A stretch of DNA of 37,406 nt from an uncultured Peptococcaceae bacterium (GCA_937988745.1 CALKAR010000242.1:1-37406), one strand, 5' to 3'. Counted from the first letter of the stretch, positions 1-9,432 are shown. The notes: generated by a model from the letters alone, not told the origin. Numbers and translations are program-made.

Positions 1-47
1 ATTGTACCACCGTGTAGTATCTCTGTCAATAAATTTTCTCAAGAGAC

Positions 48-3000
48 TTATTGGGAAACCAACTCAACCGATGCAGAATCTGTATCGCCTTCCGCATCAC
101 CAGATTCGTCATCTGGCTGGTCTACTTCGATTTGTACATTGCGGTAGCGCGACATGCCAGTACCGGCCGGTATCAGTTTACCGATAATCACGTTCTCTTT
201 CAGGCCCAGGAGACGATCTGTGCGTCCTTTGATAGCTGCATCAGTTAAGACACGTGTTGTTTCTTGGAATGACGCCGCCGATAAGAAGCTTTCGGTAGCG
301 AGCGACGCCTTAGTGATACCAAGCAATACAGGTCTCGCTTCAGCTGGTTCGCCTCCATTGGCCTCAGCCAAGCGGTTTTCTTCTTCCAGCTCAGCCGCAT
401 CCACCAAAGCACCAGGGAGAAGGTTAGTGTCGCCAGCATTCTCCACTTTGTGTTTCCGCAACATCTGACGAACAATCACTTCAATGTGCTTATCATTGAT
501 GTGCACACCTTGCGAGCGGTAAACCTCTTGCACCTCTTGGACCAAGTAGCGCTGCACCGCACCCACACCTTGGACCTCTAAAATATCATGAGGGTTAACG
601 GAACCTTCAGTGATGCGGTCGCCCGCCTCCAGTACTGCACCTTCTTGGACCTTGAGTCGCGCGCCATAGGGGATAGTGTAAGACTTTTCTTCCCCTTCGG
701 GGCTGGTCACGATAGCCTTGCGCACACCCTTTGTTTCTGTAAAGGTTACAACGCCTGGAATCTCAGTAATGATGGCCTGGCCCTTAGGTTTGCGAGCTTC
801 GAAGAGCTCTTCGACACGGGGCAGACCGGCGGTAATGTCATCACCAGCAACTCCACCGGTGTGGAAGGTTCTCATCGTAAGCTGAGTACCTGGCTCACCG
901 ATAGACTGGGCAGCTACAATACCGACTGCTTCACCAACGTCGACCAGGTCACCTGTTGCCAGGTTGCGGCCGTAGCACTTGACACAAACGCCATAGCGAG
1001 TCAAGCAGTTAAGCACCGATCTGATTTTTACCTTTTCGATGCCGGCCTCTTCAATCGCCTGGGCAACATCGTCTGTGATCATCTCATCGGCCTCTACTAA
1101 CACTTCACCAGTCTCTGGATGGACAATCCTTTCAAGTGCCACCCGGCCAGCGATGCGCTCCCAGAGAGACTCGATGACCACTTCGTGTTCGCCTGAGACT
1201 TCCTTAATGGCTCCAACCTCAATACCTTCAGTGGTACCACAGTCGTGCTCACGCACGATGACGTCTTGAGCTACGTCAACGAGGCGGCGAGTTAGGTAAC
1301 CAGAGTCTGCTGTACGCAGCGCCGTGTCAGCCAGACCCTTACGGGTACCGTGACTGGAAATGAAGTACTCCAGCACGCTCAATCCTTCACGGAAGTTAGC
1401 CTTAATTGGAATTTCAAAGGTCTTACCGGTTGGGTCGGCTACTAAGCCACGCATACCGGCCAGCTGACTGATCTGTGATTCGTTACCGCGGGCGCCGGAG
1501 ATAGCCATCATATACACTGGGTTGAAGTGGTCGAACTTCTCCAGCATTTCCTTGGTGACGGCTTCCTTCGTTCTAGTCCACACGTCGCAGACACGCTGAT
1601 AGCGTTCTTCTGCTGTCAACAGACCACGCCGAAATTGATTCTCAATCTGATCCACTTCGGCTTCAGCCTGGCGCACTTTCTCATGTTTACCGGCAGGCAC
1701 CGATACATCTTCGATCGAAACGGTCGTGCCAGAACGGGTGCTGTATTGGAAACCAAGGCGCATGATCTTATCCAATGTCTTGGCTGTCTCAGAAGCGCCT
1801 GTGCGTCTGTAAAGCTTATCAACGAGAACACCGAGTTTCTTCTTATTAATTACTTCATTAATATAATCCATGTCTTCAGGCATAATCTCGTTGAAGAACA
1901 GTCTACCCGGTGTGGTCTCTAAACGACTGCCATCTGGCTTACGTAGGGTAATCTTGGCATGTAAGCTTACTGCTCCTGCCTCGTAAGCATGGCGGACTTC
2001 ATCAATAGAGCCAAAGTAGCGGCCTTCGCCCGGCACTCCGTCACGCTGAGAGGTGAGATAGTAAATTCCGATAACCATGTCTTGGGTCGGAGTTACTATC
2101 GGACGTCCACTCGATGGAACCAAGATGTTATTGGTGGAAAGCATCAGAAGCCTTGCTTCTGCCTGTGCCTCAGCTGATAGGGGGACGTGTACCGCCATTT
2201 GGTCACCGTCAAAGTCTGCGTTGTAAGCTGTACAGACCAATGGGTGGATCTGAATTGCTCGGCCTTCAACTAGAACCGGTTCGAAGGCTTGGATACCAAG
2301 TCGGTGCAGAGTTGGTGCACGGTTGAGGAGTACCGGATGTTCCTTAATTACATCTTCGACAACGTCCCAAACCTCGGGCCGAACCCTTTCCACCATCTTC
2401 TTGGCGCTCTTAATATTGTGAGCAAGACCACGAGCAACCAGTTCCTTCATGACGAAGGGTTTGAACAGCTCTAAGGCCATTTCCTTCGGCAGACCGCACT
2501 GGTACATGTTCAGTCTTGGTCCAACCACAATTACCGACCGGCCAGAGTAGTCTACCCGCTTACCAAGCAGGTTCTGGCGGAACCGTCCCTGTTTTCCTTT
2601 CAGCATGTCGCTCAAGGATTTTAGTGGGCGGTTACCTGGACCGGTAACAGGCCTGCCGCGGCGCCCGTTATCAATTAAGGCGTCGACAGCTTCTTGGAGC
2701 ATCCGCTTTTCGTTTCTTACAATAATATCTGGTGCCCCCAGCTCTAACAGCCTCTTTAGGCGGTTATTGCGGTTGATTACCCGACGGTATAAGTCGTTCA
2801 GGTCAGAAGTTGCGAACCGGCCGCCATCGAGCTGAACCATGGGCCGCAGCTCAGGTGGAATGACCGGAATAACATCTAGGATCATCCACTCGGGGTTGTT
2901 GCCGGAAGTGCGGAATGCTTCTACAACTTCGAGTCTGCGAACAGCACGTGCCCTGCGCTGACCGGTGCTGTCCCGAATCTCCCTGCGCAGTTCGGCACTG

Positions 3001-3560
3001 AGCTCATCTAAATCAATTTCCTCAAGAAGTTTCTTAACAGCCTCAGCACCGATGCCGGCTTTGAATTTGCCGTCAAATTTATCCATGTACTCCCGGTATT
3101 CTGCTTCACTCAAGAGCTGCTTCTTAGCAAGAGTGGTCTCACCGGGATCGATTACAACATATGATGCGAAGTATAATACTCTTTCCAGGCTCCTTGGAGA
3201 CATATCCAGCAGCAAACCCATTCTGCTGGGAATCCCCTTAAAGAACCAGATGTGCGAGACGGGAGCGGCCAGCTCAATGTGGCCCATGCGCTCCCGGCGT
3301 ACCTTCGCTCTGGTGACTTCAACACCGCAGCGATCGCACACAATTCCTTTATATCTTACCCGCTTGTACTTCCCGCAGTGACATTCCCAGTCCCGGGTTG
3401 GCCCGAAAATCTTCTCACAGAACAGACCTTCCTTTTCGGGTTTCAAAGTGCGGTAGTTGATCGTTTCCGGCTTCTTTACTTCACCGCTTGACCAAGCTCG
3501 GATCATCTCTGGCGAGGCGAGCCCGATTCTTATCCGATCAAAGTAATTGACATCCAGCAA
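48..3560 (-). CDS. rpoC: DNA-directed RNA polymerase subunit beta'
   Basis: Largest catalytic subunit of RNA polymerase. The 1170 residues match the usual length in Bacillota, which lack the large insertions of proteobacterial beta'. Visible landmarks are the N-terminal zinc site (C60, C62, C75, C78), the catalytic Mg-binding motif NADFDGD at 447-453, and a second Cys-rich zinc site in the C-terminal half (CGTTEG, then a CLTRYGVCVKC segment). The start is TTG, chosen because an AAAGGAGGG Shine-Dalgarno lies about 8 nt upstream and the protein then begins like its homologues (MLDVNYFD). It follows rpoB by 32 nt and is surely co-transcribed with it. No terminator is visible in the 47 nt left of the stop, so the operon probably continues beyond the window. 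Confidence 0.99.
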   Translation of the reverse strand: MLDVNYFDRIRIGLASPEMIRAWSSGEVKKPETINYRTLKPEKEGLFCEKIFGPTRDWECHCGKYKRVRYKGIVCDRCGVEVTRAKVRRERMGHIELAAPVSHIWFFKGIPSRMGLLLDMSPRSLERVLYFASYVVIDPGETTLAKKQLLSEAEYREYMDKFDGKFKAGIGAEAVKKLLEEIDLDELSAELRREIRDSTGQRRARAVRRLEVVEAFRTSGNNPEWMILDVIPVIPPELRPMVQLDGGRFATSDLNDLYRRVINRNNRLKRLLELGAPDIIVRNEKRMLQEAVDALIDNGRRGRPVTGPGNRPLKSLSDMLKGKQGRFRQNLLGKRVDYSGRSVIVVGPRLNMYQCGLPKEMALELFKPFVMKELVARGLAHNIKSAKKMVERVRPEVWDVVEDVIKEHPVLLNRAPTLHRLGIQAFEPVLVEGRAIQIHPLVCTAYNADFDGDQMAVHVPLSAEAQAEARLLMLSTNNILVPSSGRPIVTPTQDMVIGIYYLTSQRDGVPGEGRYFGSIDEVRHAYEAGAVSLHAKITLRKPDGSRLETTPGRLFFNEIMPEDMDYINEVINKKKLGVLVDKLYRRTGASETAKTLDKIMRLGFQYSTRSGTTVSIEDVSVPAGKHEKVRQAEAEVDQIENQFRRGLLTAEERYQRVCDVWTRTKEAVTKEMLEKFDHFNPVYMMAISGARGNESQISQLAGMRGLVADPTGKTFEIPIKANFREGLSVLEYFISSHGTRKGLADTALRTADSGYLTRRLVDVAQDVIVREHDCGTTEGIEVGAIKEVSGEHEVVIESLWERIAGRVALERIVHPETGEVLVEADEMITDDVAQAIEEAGIEKVKIRSVLNCLTRYGVCVKCYGRNLATGDLVDVGEAVGIVAAQSIGEPGTQLTMRTFHTGGVAGDDITAGLPRVEELFEARKPKGQAIITEIPGVVTFTETKGVRKAIVTSPEGEEKSYTIPYGARLKVQEGAVLEAGDRITEGSVNPHDILEVQGVGAVQRYLVQEVQEVYRSQGVHINDKHIEVIVRQMLRKHKVENAGDTNLLPGALVDAAELEEENRLAEANGGEPAEARPVLLGITKASLATESFLSAASFQETTRVLTDAAIKGRTDRLLGLKENVIIGKLIPAGTGMSRYRNVQIEVDQPDDESGDAEGDTDSASVELVSQ

Positions 3561-3592
3561 GGGCAGTCCCTCCTTTTGTCTAACGCCTACTC

Positions 3593-6500
3593 CTAATCCT
3601 GCATGTCGTCATCGCTGGCAAGCTCATCGAAATCATCGAAAGCCAGGTCTTCGTCAGCATCAAGATCAATGATATCTAGGTCCTCGTCATCGAGGTCCGA
3701 ATCAACGCCATCGTCATCAGGTTCTTCATCGATGTCATCCGAGTCACTGTCGTCCGCATCATCATCCTGATCGGAGCGTTTTACGCTGTTGGACCGTTCT
3801 GACTTAACAGCTGTTCGAGCTGCACCGATGTCTAACCCCAGCTCCTTGGCCATTTCGCTGATGTCTTCGTCTTCTTCGCGAATTTCGATTTCTTCCTCTT
3901 CTTCGCTTAAGACCCGCACATCAAGTCCAAGGCTCTGCAGTTCCTTAATTAATACCCTGAATGACTCAGGCACCCCTGGTTCAGGGATGTTCTCTCCCTT
4001 GACAATAGCTTCGTAGGTCTTGACACGACCCACCACATCGTCGGACTTCACGGTCAGGAGCTCTTGGAGTGTATAGGCAGCACCATAAGCTTCCAGAGCC
4101 CACACTTCCATCTCACCGAAGCGCTGGCCGCCAAATTGGGCCTTACCGCCAAGCGGCTGCTGGGTGACCAAGGAGTATGGTCCTGTGGAACGAGCGTGGA
4201 TTTTATCATCTACCAAGTGATGCAGTTTGATCATGTAGATGATACCCACAGTCACCGGATTATCGAATGGCTCGCCTGTCCTGCCATCATACAGGATTGT
4301 CTTGCCATCCCGGCGCATTCCTGCCTCTTCCATGGTATCCATAACTTCAATCTCGGTTGCACCGTCAAAGACTGGAGTTGCGACATGGATACCCAAGAGT
4401 CTCGCGGCCATTCCCAAGTGAGTTTCGAGAATCTGACCGATGTTCATCCGAGAGGGCACGCCCAGCGGATTAAGGACAATTTGAACAGGTGTTCCATCAG
4501 GCAGGAAGGGCATATCTTCTACAGGCATAATGCGAGAAATCACACCCTTGTTACCGTGGCGGCCCGCCATCTTGTCACCCTCAGAGATCTTCCGCTTCTG
4601 CGCCACATAAACGCGCACCAGTTTATTCACTCCTGGCGACAGCTCATCACCGTTTTCCCGGGAGAACACCTTGACATCTACCACGATGCCGCCTTCTCCG
4701 TGTGGTACACGCAGCGACGTGTCACGTACTTCACGAGCCTTTTCACCAAAGATAGCTCGCAGGAGGCGCTCTTCAGCAGTAAGTTCGGTTTCTCCCTTAG
4801 GAGTAACCTTACCAACTAGAATATCGCCAGGTTTCACTTCAGCCCCGATCCTGATGATACCGTCTTCATCAAGGTTCTTTAGACTGTCTTCACCCACATT
4901 GGGGATGTCTCTTGTGATCTCTTCAGGTCCGAGCTTCGTATCACGAGCTTGGGCTTCATACTCTTCGATATGAATAGATGTAAAGACATCTTCTTTCACC
5001 AGTTCTTCACTGATGAGAATCGCGTCTTCAAAGTTATATCCTTCCCAAGGCATAAAGGCAACAAGCACGTTCTTGCCGAGAGCCAGTTCTCCCAAATCTG
5101 TGGAAGGGCCATCGGCTAAGACATCGCCGACTTCAACTCGCTCGCCTACAGTACATCTTGCCTTCTGGTTTATGCACGTGCCTTGGTTCGACCGCTTGAA
5201 CTTCAGGAGCTGGTAGCGATCGCGGCTGCCGTCATCGCAGGCCACTACGATCTCAGTACTGGTAACCCGCTCGACTGTACCGGCTTTTTTAGCTAGTACT
5301 ACTGCACCGGAGTCAACCGCAGCCTTATATTCCATACCCGTTCCGACTAAGGGTGCCTCTGCTTCTAAAAGAGGTACAGCTTGGCGCTGCATGTTAGCAC
5401 CCATCAGCGCACGGGCACCGTCATCGTTTTCTAAGAACGGAATCAAAGCAGTAGCAATACTTACAATCTGCTTTGGAGAAACGTCCATGTATTCTACAGC
5501 TTCTACTGGTACATTCTTAATTTGATCACGATCCCGCACAGTAACACGGGAATTGATAAAACGTCCATTATCATCTACAGGCTCGTTGGCCTGAGCAATC
5601 ATGTAGTTGTCTTCCTCATCAGCAGTCAGGTAATCAACTTGATTAGTTACTACCCCATTCTCTACACGCCGATAAGGAGTCTCAATAAAGCCGTACTCAT
5701 TGATGCGAGCATAAGTACACAGCGCACCAATCAATCCGATGTTGGGCCCCTCAGGTGTCTCAATGGGGCACATACGGCCATAGTGTGAGTGGTGAACGTC
5801 GCGCACTTCGAAGCCTGCACGATCTCGTGAAAGACCACCAGGTCCCAAAGCACTTAAACGCCGCTTATGGGTAAGTTCTGATAAGGGGTTGGTCTGATCC
5901 ATAAACTGGGACAGCTGGCTCGACCCGAAGAACTCCTTGATCGCGGCAACGACGGGCCGGATGTTAATCAAGGCCTGGGGAGTGATGATTTCCACATCTT
6001 GAATGGTCATACGCTCCCGCACAACCCGCTCCATCCTGCTCAGACCAATTCTGAACTGGTTCTGCAGCAGCTCGCCTACACTCTTAAGGCGGCGGTTTCC
6101 TAAATGGTCGATATCGTCGACTGTACCCAAGTCATAAGACAGGTTGATCAGATAATTAATCGAAGCCAGGATATCATCGGCTGTAATCGTGGTCACTTCT
6201 GGACCAGGCTGTCCGTTGGAAAACAGCTTGATCAGATCGCCCTCTCTAGTGAGAAGCATGACCGAATTGATCCTAGCGCCAGTGATTTCTTCAGCCATAC
6301 GGCGGGTAATGCGCTCACCCTTCGCCACCAGCAGTTCTCCGGTTTCTGGATGGACAATGTTCTCACCTGCGACGCGGTTAACAAGCCGCTCAGTCAACCG
6401 CAGCTTCTTGTTAATCTTGTAGCGGCCTACGCCAGCTAGGTCATAACGCTTGGGGTCGGTAAACAGTGTCTCAAACAGCCCCCGAGCACTCTCCTCTGTA

Positions 6501-7231
6501 GGCGGCTCTCCGGGACGCAGCCTTTTGTAAATCTCGATTAAGGCTTCATATTCGCTGCTGGTGTTATCCTTCTCCAGAGTAGCCCGGATCTGGGGAGCAT
6601 CATTAAATGTATCTAATATCTTTGCATCAGTGCTCAAGCCGAGGGCCCGGATCAACACTGTGACAGGAAGCTTACGGGTACGGTCAATCCGTACGTAGAT
6701 GATATCATTGGAATCAGTTTCAAATTCAAGCCAAGCTCCACGATTGGGAATGATGCTGGCAGAATAGAGGTGCTTTCCGCTGGTGTCTACTGTATAGTCG
6801 AAGTAAACGCCAGGGGACCGAACCAACTGGCTGACAATAACACGTTCAGCTCCGTTGATTACAAAGGTGCCCTGCTCGGTCATAAGGGGAAAATCCCCCA
6901 TGAAGACTTCTTGTTCCTTGACCTCACCTGTTTCCTTGTTGATCAAGCGCACCCGAACTCTAAGCGGTGCAGAATAGGTCGCATCGCGCTCTTTGCACTC
7001 TTCCACATCATATTTGGGTTCCCCAAAGGTGAAATCGATGAATTCTAAAACTAAGTTACCGGTAAAATCCTGGATAGGGGAAATATCGCGAAACATCTCT
7101 AATAAGCCTTCAGTAAGGAACCAATCATAAGATGTCCGCTGAATATCAATGAGATTGGGCATCTCCAGGACTTCAGTAATCTTCCCGTAGTTATGGCGCT
7201 TCCGTTTTCCTTGATACATGGCTACTGCCAA
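3593..7231 (-). CDS. rpoB: DNA-directed RNA polymerase subunit beta with acidic C-terminal tail
   Basis: Second catalytic subunit of RNA polymerase, 1212 residues. The rifampicin pocket is the wild-type, sensitive-looking form (QLSQFMDQTNPLSELTHKRR, then LSALGPGGLSRDRAGFEVRD), and the family motif CPIETPEGPNIGLI follows. The start is TTG at 7231, about 6 nt after AAGGAGAGGTGA; an ATG four codons downstream (7219) lies too far from this site but cannot be excluded. The oddity is the C-terminus: the last 60 residues contain about 35 Asp/Glu and no Lys/Arg, a low-complexity tail beyond the conserved domain. The gene has its own near-perfect promoter about 190 nt upstream, behind a hairpin that separates it from rplL. 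Confidence 0.99.
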   Translation of the reverse strand: MAVAMYQGKRKRHNYGKITEVLEMPNLIDIQRTSYDWFLTEGLLEMFRDISPIQDFTGNLVLEFIDFTFGEPKYDVEECKERDATYSAPLRVRVRLINKETGEVKEQEVFMGDFPLMTEQGTFVINGAERVIVSQLVRSPGVYFDYTVDTSGKHLYSASIIPNRGAWLEFETDSNDIIYVRIDRTRKLPVTVLIRALGLSTDAKILDTFNDAPQIRATLEKDNTSSEYEALIEIYKRLRPGEPPTEESARGLFETLFTDPKRYDLAGVGRYKINKKLRLTERLVNRVAGENIVHPETGELLVAKGERITRRMAEEITGARINSVMLLTREGDLIKLFSNGQPGPEVTTITADDILASINYLINLSYDLGTVDDIDHLGNRRLKSVGELLQNQFRIGLSRMERVVRERMTIQDVEIITPQALINIRPVVAAIKEFFGSSQLSQFMDQTNPLSELTHKRRLSALGPGGLSRDRAGFEVRDVHHSHYGRMCPIETPEGPNIGLIGALCTYARINEYGFIETPYRRVENGVVTNQVDYLTADEEDNYMIAQANEPVDDNGRFINSRVTVRDRDQIKNVPVEAVEYMDVSPKQIVSIATALIPFLENDDGARALMGANMQRQAVPLLEAEAPLVGTGMEYKAAVDSGAVVLAKKAGTVERVTSTEIVVACDDGSRDRYQLLKFKRSNQGTCINQKARCTVGERVEVGDVLADGPSTDLGELALGKNVLVAFMPWEGYNFEDAILISEELVKEDVFTSIHIEEYEAQARDTKLGPEEITRDIPNVGEDSLKNLDEDGIIRIGAEVKPGDILVGKVTPKGETELTAEERLLRAIFGEKAREVRDTSLRVPHGEGGIVVDVKVFSRENGDELSPGVNKLVRVYVAQKRKISEGDKMAGRHGNKGVISRIMPVEDMPFLPDGTPVQIVLNPLGVPSRMNIGQILETHLGMAARLLGIHVATPVFDGATEIEVMDTMEEAGMRRDGKTILYDGRTGEPFDNPVTVGIIYMIKLHHLVDDKIHARSTGPYSLVTQQPLGGKAQFGGQRFGEMEVWALEAYGAAYTLQELLTVKSDDVVGRVKTYEAIVKGENIPEPGVPESFRVLIKELQSLGLDVRVLSEEEEEIEIREEDEDISEMAKELGLDIGAARTAVKSERSNSVKRSDQDDDADDSDSDDIDEEPDDDGVDSDLDDEDLDIIDLDADEDLAFDDFDELASDDDMQD

Positions 7232-7428
7232 AGGCCCTCACCTCTCCTTTTGGTTTCCCAAGAAAACAACACGAAAAGCAAGGGCATTCTTTCCCTCGCT
7301 TCTAATAAGTACATTGTATGGATTTCTTTTTCTACCCCCTCAAAAAACTTTCCCAAAAACAGCAGGAATTTGTTCGAGAGTGTTGAATATTTCTAAGCAG
7401 GCACATTATCCCAATTTAGCACTAACTG

Positions 7429-7457
7429 ATCATATCATAGGGGTTATTGGTTGTCAA
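7429..7457 (-). promoter_or_regulatory. SigA promoter of rpoBC
   Basis: On the minus strand, TTGACA (7452-7457), a 17-nt spacer and TATGAT (7429-7434) form an almost perfect SigA promoter. Predicted transcription start is near 7422, giving an rpoB leader of about 190 nt. Within that leader I see only a weak GC-rich hairpin near 7278-7300 and no recognised riboregulator. Confidence 0.8.
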
Positions 7458-7489
7458 GCCTCTGTTTTGGTATGCAGAATAGGTAAATT

Positions 7490-7519
7490 AAGGGACCTTC
7501 TTTGATGAGAAGGTCCCTT
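7490..7519 (-). terminator. rplL-rpoB intergenic hairpin (attenuator/terminator)
   Basis: A perfect 12-bp inverted repeat (AAGGGACCTTCT and its complement) with a 6-nt loop lies 20 nt after the rplL stop. The downstream minus-strand sequence is only moderately U-rich, so it may terminate partially, as rplL-rpoB attenuators do in other bacteria, with the rpoB promoter just beyond it. Confidence 0.65.
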
Positions 7520-7539
7520 TTCTCGTCTGGAAACTATTC

Positions 7540-7914
7540 TTACTTCAGTTCGACAGAAGCGCCAGCTTCTTCGAGCTTAGTCTTGATTTCCTCAGCTTCG
7601 GCCTTGGAAACGCCTTCCTTAACTGCCTTAGGAGCGTTGTCTACCAGGTCTTTAGCATCTTTCAGGCCGAGACCGGTAATTTCGCGAACAACTTTGATAA
7701 CGTTGATCTTCTTGTCACCAGCAGCGGTGAGAACAACGTCAAACTCGCTCTTCTCTTCTTCAGCAGCTTCAGCTGCGCCAGCTGCAGGAGCAGCAGCAAC
7801 TGCTACAGGTGCAGCAGCGGATACGCCGAACTTCTCTTCCATTTCTTTAACGAGTTCGCTCAGTTCGAGCACTGTCATATTTTCAATAGCTTGCAAGATT
7901 TCTTCTCTGGTCAT
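7540..7914 (-). CDS. rplL: 50S ribosomal protein L7/L12
   Basis: Stalk protein of the large ribosomal subunit, present as dimers bound to L10, recruiting translation GTPases. The 124 residues have the N-terminal dimerisation helix region, an Ala-rich hinge (about residues 36-55) and the conserved C-terminal domain with KINVIKVVREITGLGLKDAK. ATG start with GGAGGG 8 nt upstream. It lies 36 nt after rplJ in the L10-leader-controlled transcript and is followed by the attenuator hairpin. Confidence 0.99.
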   Translation of the reverse strand: MTREEILQAIENMTVLELSELVKEMEEKFGVSAAAPVAVAAAPAAGAAEAAEEEKSEFDVVLTAAGDKKINVIKVVREITGLGLKDAKDLVDNAPKAVKEGVSKAEAEEIKTKLEEAGASVELK

Positions 7915-7950
7915 CTATATACCCTCCCGAAGATTTGAATGAGTTGTAAA

Positions 7951-8478
7951 TTAGGCACTGGCTTCTTCTTTCTTCTTCCGCACGGCTTCCAGTGCGTAAA
8001 CAAGATTGCGGATATTGCCCTGCAGTACGTTGACCATACCAGCAATGGGCGCCTGCATACCACGGAGAACCATGGAGAGCAGTACTTCTCTGCTCGGCAG
8101 ATCGGCTAAGGCCTTCACGCCGTTTGCATCTAGAACCTTTCCTTCCACAAGGCCGCCTTTGATCTCCAGATCTTTATTCTTCTTAGCGAAGTCGCTGATA
8201 ATCTTAGCAGCGGTTACTGGATCGTCGTAGCCAAAGGCAATTGCTGTGGGCCCAGTGAGGAACTGCTCCAAATCGTCTAAACCAACTTCACGAGCAGCAA
8301 GGATGGTAAGTGTGTTCTTCAGAACCTTGAACTCTACTCCTGCTTCCCGCAGCTGCTTACGGAGCTCGGTAATGGTAGCCACATCGAGACCACGATAGTC
8401 TGCAATGACGGCACCCTGAACCTTGGAAAGACGTTCCTGGATTTCCTGGACCATTTGGACCTTTTCCGGTTTAGGCAT
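7951..8478 (-). CDS. rplJ: 50S ribosomal protein L10
   Basis: Base of the ribosomal stalk: binds 23S rRNA and carries the L7/L12 dimers on its C-terminal helix. 175 residues, normal length, with the typical N-terminal region (QEIQERLSKVQGAVIADYRGL). ATG start with GAGGAGGTGA upstream. It is the first gene after a leader RNA of the L10 type with a strong attenuator, so L10(L12)4 is expected to repress its own transcript. Co-transcribed with rplL. Confidence 0.99.
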   Translation of the reverse strand: MPKPEKVQMVQEIQERLSKVQGAVIADYRGLDVATITELRKQLREAGVEFKVLKNTLTILAAREVGLDDLEQFLTGPTAIAFGYDDPVTAAKIISDFAKKNKDLEIKGGLVEGKVLDANGVKALADLPSREVLLSMVLRGMQAPIAGMVNVLQGNIRNLVYALEAVRKKKEEASA

Positions 8479-8501
8479 CGTCTCACCTCCTCATGGTCAA
8501 G

Positions 8502-8536
8502 AAAAAAAGGACCTCCGCAGACACGGCGGAGATCCT
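8502..8536 (-). terminator. Attenuator terminator of the L10 leader
   Basis: An 11-bp stem with one G-U pair (arms 8508-8518 and 8526-8536) is followed on the minus strand by seven U residues (8502-8508). It ends about 25 nt before the rplJ start, so it must be read through for rplJ-rplL expression. Confidence 0.85.
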
Positions 8537-8677
8537 CATATGCAAAGCCAATTACAAAACGAGGTATAGCTTGGCTGCCATACGATAATGTTCTCCGACC
8601 TCGGCGGGCGAGATTGCTCTCCTTAGGTGCAGATGCACACCTGCTGTCTACGGTCTCTTTTTATCTCTAAAATGTCG
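8502..8677 (-). promoter_or_regulatory. L10 leader RNA (ribosomal protein autoregulatory element)
   Basis: The transcribed leader of rplJ contains the conserved L10-binding signature in order: GTAGACAGCAGGTG near the 5' end, CCTAAGGAG in the middle, then CCGCCGAGGT. This matches the L10 leader family of Bacillota. It ends in an intrinsic terminator next to the rplJ Shine-Dalgarno. Excess L10/L12 should bind the leader and favour termination. The assignment is by motif recognition, not a covariance search. Confidence 0.85.
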
Positions 8678-8682
8678 GTATT

Positions 8683-8711
8683 AGTATAACACGCATGCAG
8701 ATTTGGGTCAA
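8683..8711 (-). promoter_or_regulatory. SigA promoter of the rplJ-rplL transcript
   Basis: TTGACC (8706-8711), 17-nt spacer, TATACT (8683-8688) on the minus strand. It begins only 8 nt after the rplA stop and places transcription start near 8677, at the 5' edge of the L10 leader. Confidence 0.8.
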
Positions 8712-8719
8712 ACAGATTT

Positions 8720-9415
8720 TTATCTTACTGCGTCTTGAACACTGATCCGCAGACCAGGGCCCATTGTGGACGACAGCGAGAGCTTGCGAATATAGGCGCC
8801 TTTTGCTGCCGCCGGCTTTGCCTTCATAATAGCATCAATCAGGGTTTTGAAGTTATCGAGAAGCTGTTCTTCACTAAAGGAAGCTTTGCCGATGGGCACA
8901 TGCATACCAGATTCTCTGTTAACCCTAAACTCTACCTTACCAGCTTTAGACTCTTGAACTGCCTTAGCTACTTCGAAGGTAACGGTGCCTGTTTTTGGGT
9001 TGGGCATCAGTCCGCGAGGACCTAAAATTCTACCCAACTTACCAACGGTACCCATCATATCAGGGGTAGCGATGGCCACATCAAAATCGGTCCAGCCGCC
9101 TTGAATTTTTTCTGCTAAATCTTCAGCACCGACGAAGTCTGCACCGGCCTCTTTGGCCTCTTGAGCTTTTTCACCTTGAGCGAAAACGAGAACACGTACA
9201 TCGCGTCCAGTACCGTGGGGCAGTACTACTGTACCCCGCACCTGCTGGTCTGCGTGACGTGGGTCAACACCCAACTTCAAGGCTACTTCAACGGTTTCGT
9301 CGAACTTAGCGGTTGCTGTTTTCTTTACCAGTGCAATGGCTTCTTCTGGCGTATAAAATTTCTGTGGATCAATCAGCTTACGCGCTTCTTGATACCGCTT
9401 CCCACGTTTTGCCAT
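8720..9415 (-). CDS. rplA: 50S ribosomal protein L1
   Basis: Large-subunit protein of the L1 stalk that helps release deacylated tRNA; also a translational repressor of its own mRNA in many bacteria. 231 residues, full length, with the conserved N-terminal MAKRGKRYQEA and the GRILGPRGLMPNPKTGTV motif in the middle. ATG start with AAAGGAGG upstream. A probable L1-binding hairpin lies in the 71-nt gap after rplK. The L10-leader promoter follows its stop directly. Confidence 0.99.
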   Translation of the reverse strand: MAKRGKRYQEARKLIDPQKFYTPEEAIALVKKTATAKFDETVEVALKLGVDPRHADQQVRGTVVLPHGTGRDVRVLVFAQGEKAQEAKEAGADFVGAEDLAEKIQGGWTDFDVAIATPDMMGTVGKLGRILGPRGLMPNPKTGTVTFEVAKAVQESKAGKVEFRVNRESGMHVPIGKASFSEEQLLDNFKTLIDAIMKAKPAAAKGAYIRKLSLSSTMGPGLRISVQDAVR

Positions 9416-9432
9416 GGTATTGTTCCTCCTTT

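Noticed and set aside
3600..3775. GAT/GAC-rich repeat at the end of rpoB as a possible microsatellite
   Set aside because: The units are irregular and stay in frame with mixed residues, so it is best explained as a coding acidic tail.
4064..4819. 251-codon plus-strand frame opposite rpoB
   Set aside because: Lies wholly inside rpoB on the other strand, no ribosome site, composition of an antisense shadow.
7502..7942. 146-codon Ser/Ala-rich plus-strand frame
   Set aside because: Antisense of rplL; its low-complexity Ser/Ala content mirrors the Ala/Glu-rich hinge codons of L7/L12.
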